DNA of 64,000 bases. It comes from Arenivirga flava (GTDB lineage Bacteria > Actinomycetota > Actinomycetes > Actinomycetales > Microbacteriaceae). The notes under the pieces are model-generated. The model did not search any database. It had not been told where the DNA came from and was given only the letters and a program-made list of their open reading frames with translations. This document shows positions 26,210 to 35,463 of this stretch, piece after piece (positions within the stretch are counted from its first letter, which is position 1; every line of letters begins with the position of its first letter). The stretch is from NCBI RefSeq assembly GCF_030161575.1, contig NZ_BSUL01000001.1, positions 2,709,809 through 2,773,808 of the forward strand, in the 5' to 3' direction. The translations under genes were made by a program, and so were the position numbers.

Positions 26210-28811
26210 CAGCCCTGCTCCTCGGCCGGTGCCAGCTCGATCGCGGTGACCGCGACCTCGTCGCCGGCGACGAACTCGAGCTGCTCGATGCGGCCGACCG
26301 CGGCGAGATCGCCGGCGGCCCGTGCGATGAGCGGCAGCTGCTCGGTGGGCACCTGCACCGTCGCCGAGGTGACGGGCGTGCGCTGCGAGGCCTTCGCATC
26401 CGTCTTCGCCCGGCGGATGCCGATGAGCGCCTGGCCGGTCAGGCCCAGGAGACCGCTCGGCTCGGTCGCCGGCACCTCGTCGACGCTCGGCCAGGCTGCG
26501 GCGTGCACGCTGCCCTCGTGGGTCCAGCTCCACACCTCCTCCGTGGCGAAGGGGATGAACGGGGCGAAGAGGCGCAGCAGCACGTCGATCGCGAGGCGCA
26601 GGGTCGTGACGGCCGAGGCCTGCGTGGCCTCGTCGGCCCCCTCCGCCGTGCCGTAGGCGCGCTCCTTGACGAGCTCGAGGTAGTCGTCGCAGAAGGTCCA
26701 GAAGAACTGCTCGGCGGTCTCGAGCGCGCGCGCGTGGTCGAACTCCTCGAAGGCCTTCGTCGCGGTGGCGACGACCTTCGACAGCTCGGCGAGCAGGTCG
26801 AGGTCGAGCGCCTCCGTCGGCGCGACGGGCTCGCCGCCGGTCGACGGCGCGAGCACCGGGAAGGAGTAGACGAACTTGGCCGCGTTGAGCACCTTGATCG
26901 ACAGGCGGCGACCGATCTTGATCTGCTTCGGGTTCTGCGGGTCGAACGACGCGTCCGTGCCGAGGCGCGAGCTGGCGGCCCAGTAGCGCACCGCGTCGGA
27001 GCCGTGCTCGACGAGCAGGCCAGCCGGGGTGACGACGTTGCCCTTCGACTTCGACATCTTCTTGCGGTCGGGATCGACGATGAAGCCGGAGATCGCGGCG
27101 TGCTGCCACGGCGCGCGGCCCTCGTGCTCCTGCAGCGAGCGCAGCGCGGTGGAGAAGAGCCAGGTGCGGATGATGTCCTGGCCCTGCGGGCGCACGTCGT
27201 AGGGGAACACCAGGTCGAAGAGCTCGGGGTCGCGCTCCCAGCCGCCCGCGAGCTGCGGGGTCAGCGAGGAGGTGGCCCAGGTGTCCATGACGTCGAGCTC
27301 GCCCTGGAAGCCGCCCGCGACGCCGCGCTGGCTCTCGTCGTAGCCGGCCGGCGCATCCGACGACGGGTCCACCGGCAGCGAGGCCTCGTCGGGCACGATC
27401 GGGCGGTCGAAGACGGGGTTGCCGTCGCCGTCGAGCGGGTACCAGACCGGGATCGGCACGCCGAAGAAGCGCTGGCGCGAGATCAGCCAGTCGCCGTTGA
27501 GACCGTTGACCCAGTTCTCGAACCGCACCCGCATGAAGTCGGGGTGGAAGTCGATGCCCTTGCCGAGCTCGACCAGGCGCTCCTTCACCGAATCGTCGCG
27601 GCCGCCGTTGCTGATGTACCACTGGCGGGTCGAGACGATCTCGAGCGGCTTGTCGCCCTTCTCGAAGAACTTGACCGGGTGGGTGATCGCGCGGGCGTCG
27701 CCGATCATCTCGCCCGAGGCCTGCAGCAGCTCGACGATCGACTTCTTGGCGCTGAAGATCGTCTTGCCGGCGAGCTCGGCGTAGGCGGCGCGGCCGGCCT
27801 CGCTCTCGATGGCGGCGGGGGCCTCGCTGACGATGCGGCCGTCGAAGCCGATGATCGCGCGGTTCGGCAGCTGCAGCTCGCGCCACCAGATCACGTCGGT
27901 GAGGTCGCCGAAGGTGCAGATCATGGCGATGCCCGAGCCCTTGTCGGGCTGCGCGAGGTGGTGCGCCACGACGGGCACCTCGACGTCGAAGAGCGGGGTG
28001 CGCACGGTCGTGCCGAAGAGGTGCTGGTAGCGCTCGTCGTCGGGGTGGGCGACGAGGGCGACGCAGGCGGGCAGCAGCTCCGGGCGGGTCGTCTCGATGT
28101 GGATGTCGCCGTCCGCCGCGTGGAACGCGAGGCGGTGGTAGGCGCCCGGCTGGTCCTTGTCCTCGAGCTCGGCCTGGGCCACGGCGGTTCGGAAGGTCAC
28201 GTCCCAGAGGGTGGGCGCATCCGCCTGGTAGGCCTCGCCACGGGCGAGATTGCGCAGGAACGCCTTCTGCGCGACGGCCTGCGACTCCGGGCTGATCGTG
28301 CGGTAGGTCTGGGTCCAGTCGACCGAGAGGCCGAGGGTGCGCCAGAGGTCCTCGAACTGCTGCTCGTCCTCGACCGTGAGGCGCTCGCAGAGCTCGATGA
28401 AGTTGCGGCGCGAGATCGGCAGCTGGTCGGCGGCCTTCGACGACTTGTTGTCGCCGCCCTCGAACGGCGGGGTGAAGTCGGGGTCGTAGGGCAGCGTCGG
28501 GTCGCAGCGCACCCCGTAGTAGTTCTGCACGCGGCGCTCGGTGGGCAGGCCGTTGTCGTCCCAGCCGATCGGGTAGAAGACGTCCTTGCCGCGCATCCGC
28601 TGGAATCGGGCGACCACGTCGGTGTGCGTGTAGCTGAAGACGTGGCCGATGTGCAGCGAGCCGGAGGCGGTGGGCGGCGGCGTGTCGATGGAGAAGACGT
28701 TCGCCTTCGTCGCGCGGTCGCGGGGAACAGGTAGGTGCCGCGGTCCTCCCAGACCGGCCCCCACTTCTGCTCGAGGCCTTCGAGGGCGGGCTTCTCGGGG
28801 ATGGACGACAT
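26209..28811 (-). CDS. valS: valyl-tRNA synthetase, frame interrupted once near the N-terminus
   Basis: Charges tRNA-Val. The start at 28811 (MSSIPEKPALEGLEQKWGPVWEDRGTYLFP) follows AGGAG. After about 30 codons the frame is lost in the CCCC that reads GGGG at 28722-28725 on the plus strand; one more base gives LFPRDRATKANVFSIDTPPP and a continuous protein of 867 aa. The HIGH motif is in GSLHIGHVFSYTHTD and KMSKS in DRKKMSKSKGN. An editing domain insert and a C-terminal anticodon-binding domain are present. Because the gene is essential and no second copy is visible, the break is most likely a sequence error. Confidence 0.93.
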
Positions 28812-28870
28812 GGCGGCACTCCTGTATTGGCGGCACCGGGTGTGGGTGCCTGGATGGGGGATCGGCGTCC

Positions 28871-28876
28871 ATGCTA
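28871..28876 (-). promoter_or_regulatory. -10 hexamer TAGCAT of valS
   Basis: On the minus strand TAGCAT would start transcription near 28864, giving a 53-nt leader with AGGAG before the ATG. The leader is too short and lacks the motifs for a T-box. Confidence 0.45.
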
Positions 28877-28910
28877 CCGGCGGATGCGGGGAGCGGTCAT
28901 GCGGCTCCGG

Positions 28911-28916
28911 TAGCGT
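28911..28916 (+). promoter_or_regulatory. -10 hexamer TAGCGT of the gene at 28954
   Basis: TAGCGT 37 nt before the ATG gives a leader of about 30 nt that includes the AGAGGA ribosome binding site; it is divergent from the valS hexamer. Confidence 0.45.
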
Positions 28917-28953
28917 CGGCGGGCCGACCGAACCACCTTCCGAGAGGACCCGC

Positions 28954-29433
28954 ATGGCCGAGACCATCGCCTTCCCGAGCGAGCTCTTCCCCGCCTACCC
29001 CGCACTGACGCTGGAGCTGCCCGAGGGATGGGCGCCCATCGCCGTGCCCCAGACGGTGCTCGCCGCGGGAGCTCCCGTCGAGCCCGACGCCTTCCGCGCG
29101 AACGTGTGCGTGACGGTGCAGCGCACGCCGGGCGCGCGCACGCTCGAGGAGGCGATCGCCGCCGTGGTCGGGCCGCTCTCGCAGGCGCCGGGCTTCGCCG
29201 AGCTCGCGCGGCGCAACGAGCCGGTGCTCGACCTGCCGGGCTTCGCGCTCGAGGCGGTCTTCGACAGCGCCGAGGCGGGACGCCTCGTGCAGGCGCTGCG
29301 GATCGTCGTGGTGCCGCACGCCTACTTCGCCGACACCATCATCGCGGTCGGCTCGGTCGACGAGCCGTCGGCCGAGGAGCTGCTGCCCGCACTGCGCGCC
29401 TCGCTCGACGCGCTGGCGCTGCAGCAGGGCTGA
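28954..29433 (+). CDS. conserved hypothetical protein (159 aa)
   Basis: Soluble 159-aa protein without signal peptide or membrane helix. It starts MAETIAFPSELFPAYP, has the strand LELPEGWAPIAVPQTVLAA, and an alternating pattern with FRANVCVTVQRTPG and LRIVVVPHAYFADTIIAVGS. The pattern (a LELPEGW strand, then NV-V-V repeats) resembles the alpha/beta fold of actinobacterial LpqN/Mog1-like proteins, but I cannot assign it firmly. It stands alone between divergent valS and the convergent TetR gene. Confidence 0.6.
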   Translation: MAETIAFPSELFPAYPALTLELPEGWAPIAVPQTVLAAGAPVEPDAFRANVCVTVQRTPGARTLEEAIAAVVGPLSQAPGFAELARRNEPVLDLPGFALEAVFDSAEAGRLVQALRIVVVPHAYFADTIIAVGSVDEPSAEELLPALRASLDALALQQG

Positions 29434-29445
29434 GGTCGGACGCGC

Positions 29446-30057
29446 TCAGGAGTGATCGAAGCCGTCCGCGAGCGGCGCCAGCGCGCGCACGAGGAACGGC
29501 TCGATCGGGCCACGGGCGCTGCCCGCATCCGCCCAGGCCATGACCGCGGCGGTCACCGCGCCGATCGCGGTGGCCGCCATGGCGCGCGGCAGGATGCTGC
29601 CCGCATCCGCTCCGAGGCGCGACGCGGCGAAGTGCCGCAGCAGCAGCTCGGCGCGGGTGATGCGGTGGATGGCGCTCGCCCGCACCTCCTCGGCGCTGCC
29701 GACGAGCGAGACGTGGCCGAGCAGCCACGGCACCCGGTCGGGGCCGAAGGCGAGCGCGGCGTCGGCGAAGGCCTCGCCCATCGCGCGCACGGGGCGCAGG
29801 GCGGGATCGGTGGCCTCGAGGTGCGCGGGCAGCCCGTCGAGCGCGTCGTCGATCTGGGTCCAGAAGACGTCGCTCTTCGCGGTGAAGTAGTTGAAGAAGG
29901 TGCCCCGGCTCACGCCGGCGCGGCTCGCGATCTGGTCGACGGTCGTGCCCGCGTAGCCCTGCTCGAGGAACAGCTCGTAGGCGGCCTCCTCGAGGATGTC
30001 CCGGCTCGCGCGGCGCGGCCGGCCGCGGCCGGGACGGGATGCGGAGGGGGCGGGCAT
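29446..30057 (-). CDS. TetR/AcrR family transcriptional regulator
   Basis: A 203-aa repressor-type protein. The N-terminal helix-turn-helix (about residues 20-65, ILEEAAYELFLEQGYAGTTVDQIASRAGVSRGTFFNYF) is typical; the C-terminal ligand domain is all-helical and variable. It is divergent from a peptide-type ABC importer, with a perfect palindrome between the two starts that is the likely operator. By analogy with the family it probably represses both itself and the transporter until a ligand binds. Confidence 0.88.
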   Translation of the reverse strand: MPAPSASRPGRGRPRRASRDILEEAAYELFLEQGYAGTTVDQIASRAGVSRGTFFNYFTAKSDVFWTQIDDALDGLPAHLEATDPALRPVRAMGEAFADAALAFGPDRVPWLLGHVSLVGSAEEVRASAIHRITRAELLLRHFAASRLGADAGSILPRAMAATAIGAVTAAVMAWADAGSARGPIEPFLVRALAPLADGFDHS

Positions 30058-30092
30058 GATGCCTCCAGTATGTCGACCGGGTGGGGCGCGGG

Positions 30093-30117
30093 AATATCTG
30101 CACCGGGTTCAGATATT
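30093..30117. promoter_or_regulatory. palindromic operator AATATCTG-N9-CAGATATT
   Basis: Perfect 8-bp arms (30093-30100 and 30110-30117) in a 25-bp AT-rich site within very GC-rich surroundings, midway between the TetR gene and the ABC importer. The right arm runs into TATTGT, a possible -10 for the importer. Likely binding site for the adjacent TetR protein. Confidence 0.75.
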
Positions 30118-30158
30118 GTCTGCAGTGCACCCGCATCCGCTCCCCTCGGAGGACCCCC

Positions 30159-31781
30159 ATGCCCCGCCATGCCCGCAGCACCGCAGCCGTCGCCCTCGTC
30201 GTGGCCGCAGGATTCGGCCTCGCCGCCTGCGCCGCGCCCTCGGGCGACGACGCCGACGGCGGCACCGTGACCTTCGCCATCGAGGGCGGCAACATCGCCA
30301 ACGGCCACATGAACCCGCACCGCACGCAGCTCGACTCGAGCGCCATGGTGCTGCGCAACGTGTTCGACTCGCTGGTCGCCCAGAATCAGGACGGCAGCTT
30401 CTCGCCCTGGCTCGCGGAGTCCTACGAGGTCGCCGACGACGGGCTGAGCTACACCTTCACCCTGCGCGACGACGTCACCTTCAGCGACGGCGAGGCGCTC
30501 GACGCCGAGGTCGTGAAGGCCAACTTCGATCACGTGATCGACCCCGAGACCACCTCGTTCCGCGCCGCGGCCCTCATCGGCTACAACACCGAGCAGCCGG
30601 AGGACAGCGCGTACCGCGAGGCCGTGGTGGTCGACGACCGCACCGTGCGCTTCGAGTTCGACCGGCCCTTCGCGCCGTTCCTCTCCGGTGTCGCGACCCC
30701 GTTCCTCGGGCTGTACTCGCCCGCATCCCTAGAGCTCGACCAGGCCGACCTCGCCGCCGGCAGCCCGGAGGCGACCGTCGGCAGCGGCCCCTTCGTGCTC
30801 ACCGAGTACGTGCCCGACCAGGAGCTCGTGCTCGAGCGCAACGACGACTACGCGTGGGCGCCGGAGGGCGCCGAGATCGGCACGGCGCAGACGCTCGACA
30901 TCCGCATCCTGCCTGAGGCGTCGGTGCGCAACGGCGCGCTGACCAGCGGTGAGGCGCAGGTGATCGCCGACGTGCTGCCCACCGACGTCGACCAGCTCGG
31001 CGACGCCGAGACCGAGGTGTGGGAGCTGCCGGGCGTGCCCTACTCGCTGTACCTCAACGTGAACCGCGGCGCGCTGCAGGATGTGCGCGTGCGCGAGGCC
31101 ATCGCGCGCGGCATCGACGTGGAGGCCGACGTCGAGAGCGTCTACGGCGAGGGCTACCCCCGCGCCTGGAGCGCGCTGACCTCGACCACCCCCGGCTACG
31201 ACGCGGCGCTCGAGGGCTCCTGGGACGTCGACGCGGCCGCCGCCGAGGCGCTGCTCGACGAGGCCGGCTGGACCGGAACGGATGCGGAGGGCTTCCGCAC
31301 CAAGGACGGCGAGCGCCTCAGCGTCGAGTGGGTCGCGTGGACCCCGCAGCCGGACGACGCGGCCGCGCTCGCGGACCTCATCCAGCAGGACCTGGCCGGC
31401 ATCGGCGTGGAGCTCGTGCGCAGCGTCGTCGAGCCCGCCGAGTACAACGCGCGCTACGGACCCAAGGAGATCGACATCACCGATTGGAGCTTCGCCGGCA
31501 CGGGCGGCGAGGTGCTCGCCAACCACCTGCGCACCGGCGGATTCCAGAACGCCTCGGCCGTCTCCGATCCGTCCCTCGACGCGATCCTCGACGAGGCCGC
31601 GGCCTCGACCGACCCCGCCGAGCAGGCCGCGCTCTACGAGCAGGTGCAGCAGTGGAACGCCGAGCAGTGGGCCATCGTGCCGCTCTACTCGCCGGCCCGC
31701 ATCACCGCCTCGTCGAGCGATGTCGAAGGGCTGAGCTACGACATCTACGGGCGCCCGCTGTTCCTCGGGGTGTCGGTCTGA
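30159..31781 (+). CDS. ABC transporter substrate-binding lipoprotein, family 5 (peptide/nickel type)
   Basis: A 540-aa extracellular lipoprotein that would capture the substrate for the downstream permeases. ATG 30159 is preceded by GGAGGA, and a lipoprotein signal peptide follows with Cys24 in GLAACAAP. The family 5 pattern is clear: DSLVAQNQDGSFSPWLAESYEVADDGLSYTF and FTLRDDVTFSDGEALDAEDV-like strands, then LNVNRGALQDVRVREAIARGID. Members bind oligopeptides, nickel chelates or opines; the ligand is not evident. It is first in a four-part operon under a likely TetR operator. Confidence 0.9.
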   Translation: MPRHARSTAAVALVVAAGFGLAACAAPSGDDADGGTVTFAIEGGNIANGHMNPHRTQLDSSAMVLRNVFDSLVAQNQDGSFSPWLAESYEVADDGLSYTFTLRDDVTFSDGEALDAEVVKANFDHVIDPETTSFRAAALIGYNTEQPEDSAYREAVVVDDRTVRFEFDRPFAPFLSGVATPFLGLYSPASLELDQADLAAGSPEATVGSGPFVLTEYVPDQELVLERNDDYAWAPEGAEIGTAQTLDIRILPEASVRNGALTSGEAQVIADVLPTDVDQLGDAETEVWELPGVPYSLYLNVNRGALQDVRVREAIARGIDVEADVESVYGEGYPRAWSALTSTTPGYDAALEGSWDVDAAAAEALLDEAGWTGTDAEGFRTKDGERLSVEWVAWTPQPDDAAALADLIQQDLAGIGVELVRSVVEPAEYNARYGPKEIDITDWSFAGTGGEVLANHLRTGGFQNASAVSDPSLDAILDEAAASTDPAEQAALYEQVQQWNAEQWAIVPLYSPARITASSSDVEGLSYDIYGRPLFLGVSV

Positions 31782-31794
31782 CATCGTCGAGGGC

Positions 31795-32772
31795 GTGACC
31801 GCAGCCCCGACCCAGCGCCGCCGCACCGCTCCCGGTGCGGCGGCGCTGCTGCGTGCCCTCGCGAGCCGCCTCGGGGCGGTGCTCATGGTGCTCTGGGGCG
31901 CCGCGACGCTCGCCTTCCTCGCCCTGCAGCTCGTGCCGGGCGATCCGGTCGACACGATCATCGGGGTGGACGCGCAGGTCGGCGAGGAGACCCGCGCCCG
32001 GGTGCGCGAGGACCTCGGTCTCGACCTGCCGCCCTGGCTGCGCTACCTGCAGTACCTCGGCGGTCTGCTCGTCGGCGACCTGGGCACCTCGTTCCAGGCC
32101 CGGCAGCCCGTCGCCGAGGTGATCGGCTCCGCCGTCGGCCCGACCCTGCAGCTCGCCGCCGCGGCGCTCGGCCTCGCCGTGCTGCTCGCGCTCGTCGGCG
32201 CCGTGCTCTCCCGCGGGGTGCTGCGCGGGTTCGTCTCGGCTGTCGAACTGGTGGCCGCGAGCACGCCGACCTTCTGGTCGGGGCTGCTGCTCATCACCGT
32301 CTTCTCCTTCGGTCTCGGCTGGTTCCCCATCATCGCCACGCGCGATGCCGCATCCCTCGTGCTGCCGGCGGTCACGCTCGCGATCCCCGTCGCCGCGATC
32401 CTCGGGCAGGTGCTGCGCGAGGGGCTCGACGCGGCGGCCGCGGAGCCCTTCGCGCTCACGGTGCGTGCCCGGGGCGCCGGTCCCATCCGCCTGCTCGGCC
32501 ACACCCTGCGGCATGCGGGCGTCGGCACGCTCGCGCTGGCCGGGTACCTGCTCGGCTCGCTGCTCGGCGGAGCGGTGCTCGTCGAGACCGTGTTCGGTCG
32601 GGCCGGGCTCGGGCGCATGGTGCTGGCCGCGATCCTCAACCGCGACCTGCCCGTCGTGATGGCCCTCGTGGTGCTGTCCGGCCTCGTCTTCGCCGTGCTG
32701 TCGCAGGTCGCCGACCTCGGCGCCCGCGCGCTGGATCCGCGGCTGCGATCCTCTGAACGGGCGAGCGGATGA
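31795..32772 (+). CDS. ABC transporter permease (DppB/OppB type)
   Basis: A 325-aa inner-membrane permease with six helices. It shows the N-terminal half of DppB-type proteins (AATLAFLALQLVPGDPVDTIIG, LGLDLPPWLRYLQYLGGLLVGDLGTSF) and the EAA loop RGAGPIRLLGHTLRHAG. The GTG start lies 13 nt after the lipoprotein gene, and the stop overlaps the next permease start (ATGA). Confidence 0.9.
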   Translation: MTAAPTQRRRTAPGAAALLRALASRLGAVLMVLWGAATLAFLALQLVPGDPVDTIIGVDAQVGEETRARVREDLGLDLPPWLRYLQYLGGLLVGDLGTSFQARQPVAEVIGSAVGPTLQLAAAALGLAVLLALVGAVLSRGVLRGFVSAVELVAASTPTFWSGLLLITVFSFGLGWFPIIATRDAASLVLPAVTLAIPVAAILGQVLREGLDAAAAEPFALTVRARGAGPIRLLGHTLRHAGVGTLALAGYLLGSLLGGAVLVETVFGRAGLGRMVLAAILNRDLPVVMALVVLSGLVFAVLSQVADLGARALDPRLRSSERASG

Positions 32773-33608
32773 GCGTCGTGCCCGGCGCCCGTCGCGCCAT
32801 CCTCGCCCCCCGCTGGCGGCCCGGCGCGGTGCCCGCGCTGATTGCCGCCGCGGTGCTGCTCGTGCTGCTCGTCGCGGCGCTGGCCCCGACGCTCATCGCG
32901 CCGGGATCGCCGACGGCGACGGATGCGCGCGCCGGCACCCTGCCCCCGAGCCCCGAGCACTGGTTCGGCACCGACCGCTCCGGCCGCGACGTCTTCACGC
33001 GCGTGGTGCACGGCGCCGGCGCCTCCCTCGGCCTCGGGCTCGGCGCCACGGGCCTCGCGCTCGTGGCCGGCGGCCTGCTCGGCACGCTCGCCGGGCTCGC
33101 CCCGCGCCGCGTCGACGGCGTGCTCGCCCGCGCCGTGGACGTGCTCATGGCGCTGCCCGAGTTCCTCGTCGCGCTGCTGCTCATCGCGATCCTCGGCCCG
33201 GGCACCGGTTCGGTGCTCGTCGCCGTCGCGCTCGCCGCGGTGCCCGCCTACGCCCGCGTCGCCCGCGTGCGCACGCAGCAGCTCGCCCGAAGCGCCTTCG
33301 TCGAGAGCGCGCTCGTGCTCGGCCAGCGGCCCTGGCGACGCGTGCTGCGGCACGTCCTGCCGAACCTGCTCGGCCCGCTGCTGACCATGGCCGCGCTCGG
33401 CCTCGGCACGGCGATCGTGTCGGCGGCGGGGCTCGGCTTCCTCGGCCTCGGCGCCACCCCGCCCGCGCCCGAGTGGGGCGTGCTGCTCTCGGAGGGCCGC
33501 AACCTGCTCGGCACCGCGTGGTGGGTCGCCGTGTTCCCCGGGGCCGCGATCACCGCGTCGGTGGTGTGCGCGAGCGTGCTCGGCCGGTGGCTCGGAGGGC
33601 GGCGATGA
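32769..33608 (+). CDS. ABC transporter permease (DppC/OppC type)
   Basis: A 279-aa permease. It has the DppC-type periplasmic segment HWFGTDRSGRDVFTRVVHGA, six membrane helices and the EAA motif LGQRPWRRVLRHVLPNLLGPLL. It pairs with the preceding permease to form the channel. Start and stop both overlap neighbouring genes by 4 nt, so translation is coupled. Confidence 0.9.
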   Translation: MSVVPGARRAILAPRWRPGAVPALIAAAVLLVLLVAALAPTLIAPGSPTATDARAGTLPPSPEHWFGTDRSGRDVFTRVVHGAGASLGLGLGATGLALVAGGLLGTLAGLAPRRVDGVLARAVDVLMALPEFLVALLLIAILGPGTGSVLVAVALAAVPAYARVARVRTQQLARSAFVESALVLGQRPWRRVLRHVLPNLLGPLLTMAALGLGTAIVSAAGLGFLGLGATPPAPEWGVLLSEGRNLLGTAWWVAVFPGAAITASVVCASVLGRWLGGRR

Positions 33609-35178
33609 GCGGGGCGGGCGCGCTGCGTGTGCGGGACCTGCGCCTCGCCGTCGACGGCCACGAGCTGCTGCGCGGCGTCGATCTCGACGTGGCGCCGGGG
33701 GAGTGCCTCGCCATCGTCGGGGCATCGGGCTCGGGCAAGACGCTCACCGCGCGGGCGCTGCTGGGGCTCGCACCCGGGCGGGTGAGCGCATCCGCTCTGC
33801 AGATCGGAGGGACGGATGCGCGCCGCCTGCCCGAACGCGCCTGGCGCCGCCTGCGCGGTCGCCGCATCGCCCTCGTCAACCAGGACGCGCTGAGCGCCCT
33901 CGACCCGCTGCGCCGGATCGGCGCGGAGGTGGCCGAGCCCCTGCGCATCCACCGCAGGCCCCTGGACACGGTCGACGCGCTGCTCGCGCGAGTGCACCTG
34001 CCGGGGCGCGCTGCCGCGTACCCGCACGAGCTCTCCGGCGGGCAGCGCCAGCGCGCGCTCATCGCGTCGGCGCTCGCCGCGGGCCCCGACGTGCTCGTCG
34101 CCGACGAGCCGACGACGGCGCTCGACGCGACCGTGCAGGCGCGCATCCTCGACCTGCTCGCGGAGCTCAAGACGGCCGGCACCGCGATCGTGCTCGTCAG
34201 CCACGACCTCGGCGCCGTCGCGCGCATCGCCGACCGCGTCGCCGTGATGCACGAGGGCGCGCTCGTGGAGCAGGGGGCGACGGCGACGCTGCTGACGGCG
34301 CCCGTGCATCCGGCGACCGTGGCCCTCGTCGAGGCCGCCCGGCCGTCGGCGGTGCGGGGTTCGGTGGTGGGTGGAGCCGAGCCGCCGCGCGATGCGGGCG
34401 ACTCGGCGGACCACGTCGGCCGGGGGCCGAGGCGGGGCCGGTCGTGCTCGAGGCGCGCCGGCTCGCGAAGCACTTCGGCGGCACCGTCGCGGTCGCCGGC
34501 GCCGACGTCGCGCTGCACCGCGGCGAGGTGCTCGGGCTGCTCGGCGAGTCCGGTTCCGGCAAGACGACGCTCGCCAGGCTGCTCCTGGGGCTCGAGCGAG
34601 CGGATGCGGGCGAGGCGCTGCTGCACGGCGCACCGTGGAGCGCGCTGTCCGAGCGGAGGCGGCGCGCCCGCCGCGGTCGCATCCAGCTGATCGGCCAGGA
34701 CCCGCTCGCCAGCTTCGACCCGCGCTGGACCGGGCGCGCGATCCTCGCGGAGGCGCTCGCCGAAGCGGGGGTGCCGCGGGCGGGACGCGCGCAGCGCATC
34801 CGCTCGCTCGCCGCGGACGTCTCGCTCGACGCGGCACTGCTCGAGCGCCGGCCGCGCGAGCTCTCGGGTGGGCAGCGGCAGCGTCTCGCGATCGCCCGCG
34901 CCCTGGCGAGCGAGCCGGACGTGCTCGTCGCCGACGAACCGGTGTCGGCGCTCGACGCCGCGGTGCGCGGCACGATCCTCGACCTGCTCGACCGGCTGCG
35001 CCGCGAGCGGGGCCTCGCAGTGCTGGTCGTGACGCACGACCTCGAGGTCGTGCGGCGCATCGCCGACACGGTCGCGGTGATGCGCTCGGGCGAGCTCGTC
35101 GAGCAGGGGCCCGCGGCCCGGGTGCTGCTGGAGCCGCGGCACGCCTTCACGCGGGAGCTACTCGCGGCGGCGACCTGA
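33605..35178 (+). CDS. ABC transporter ATP-binding protein with two ATPase cassettes (DppD-DppF fusion), one frameshift in the linker
   Basis: First cassette: Walker A GASGSGKT, signature LSGGQRQR, Walker B VLVADEPT, His in SHDLG (33605 to about 34370). Second cassette: GESGSGKT, LSGGQRQR, VLVADEPV, THDLE (about 34440-35178). The two are in different frames; adding one G to the GGGGG at 34422-34426 (or the GGGG at 34434-34437) joins them with a linker reading GRGAEAGPVVLEARRLAKHFGG. This gives about 525 aa, a size known for fused peptide ABC ATPases. Alternatively the second half is a separate gene starting at GTG 34444. It energises the two permeases upstream. Confidence 0.82.
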
Positions 35179-35463
35179 GCACCTGGCGGGGTCAGAGGGT
35201 GCTCGCGGTCGCGGTGGCGCCTGGGGATGCTCGTGGTGGCGAGAGAGGGTGCGCGCGACGCGCTCCGCTGCAGCGAGTTGGGGCAACCCACCCGCCCCAG
35301 GCCCGCAACCGGCGCGCGCACGCACCAGCAGTTCGGCGTGATGCTGCCGCTATCGACCGCCCGATGCGGCAGGAAGCCGCCGATCTGCGAGCTGGTGAGG
35401 GCACGGGGCCCGGGCGCGATGCGCCCGGGCCCCGTGCGCGGAAGCGGCTCCTTCCCGCGCGAG
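35179..35463. other. 285-nt intergenic stretch after the ABC operon
   Basis: No gene is seen between the ABC operon and the convergent lyase gene. The only clear structure is the terminator hairpin at 35401-35437. Confidence 0.5.
35401..35437. terminator. 17-bp hairpin between the ABC operon and the lyase gene
   Basis: GCACGGGGCCCGGGCGC, loop GAT, then the exact complement. It begins 27 nt past the lyase stop on the minus strand and can serve both convergent transcripts. Confidence 0.8.

Noticed and set aside
28812-28870. T-box riboswitch before valS
   Set aside because: The predicted leader is only about 53 nt and lacks the T-box sequence.
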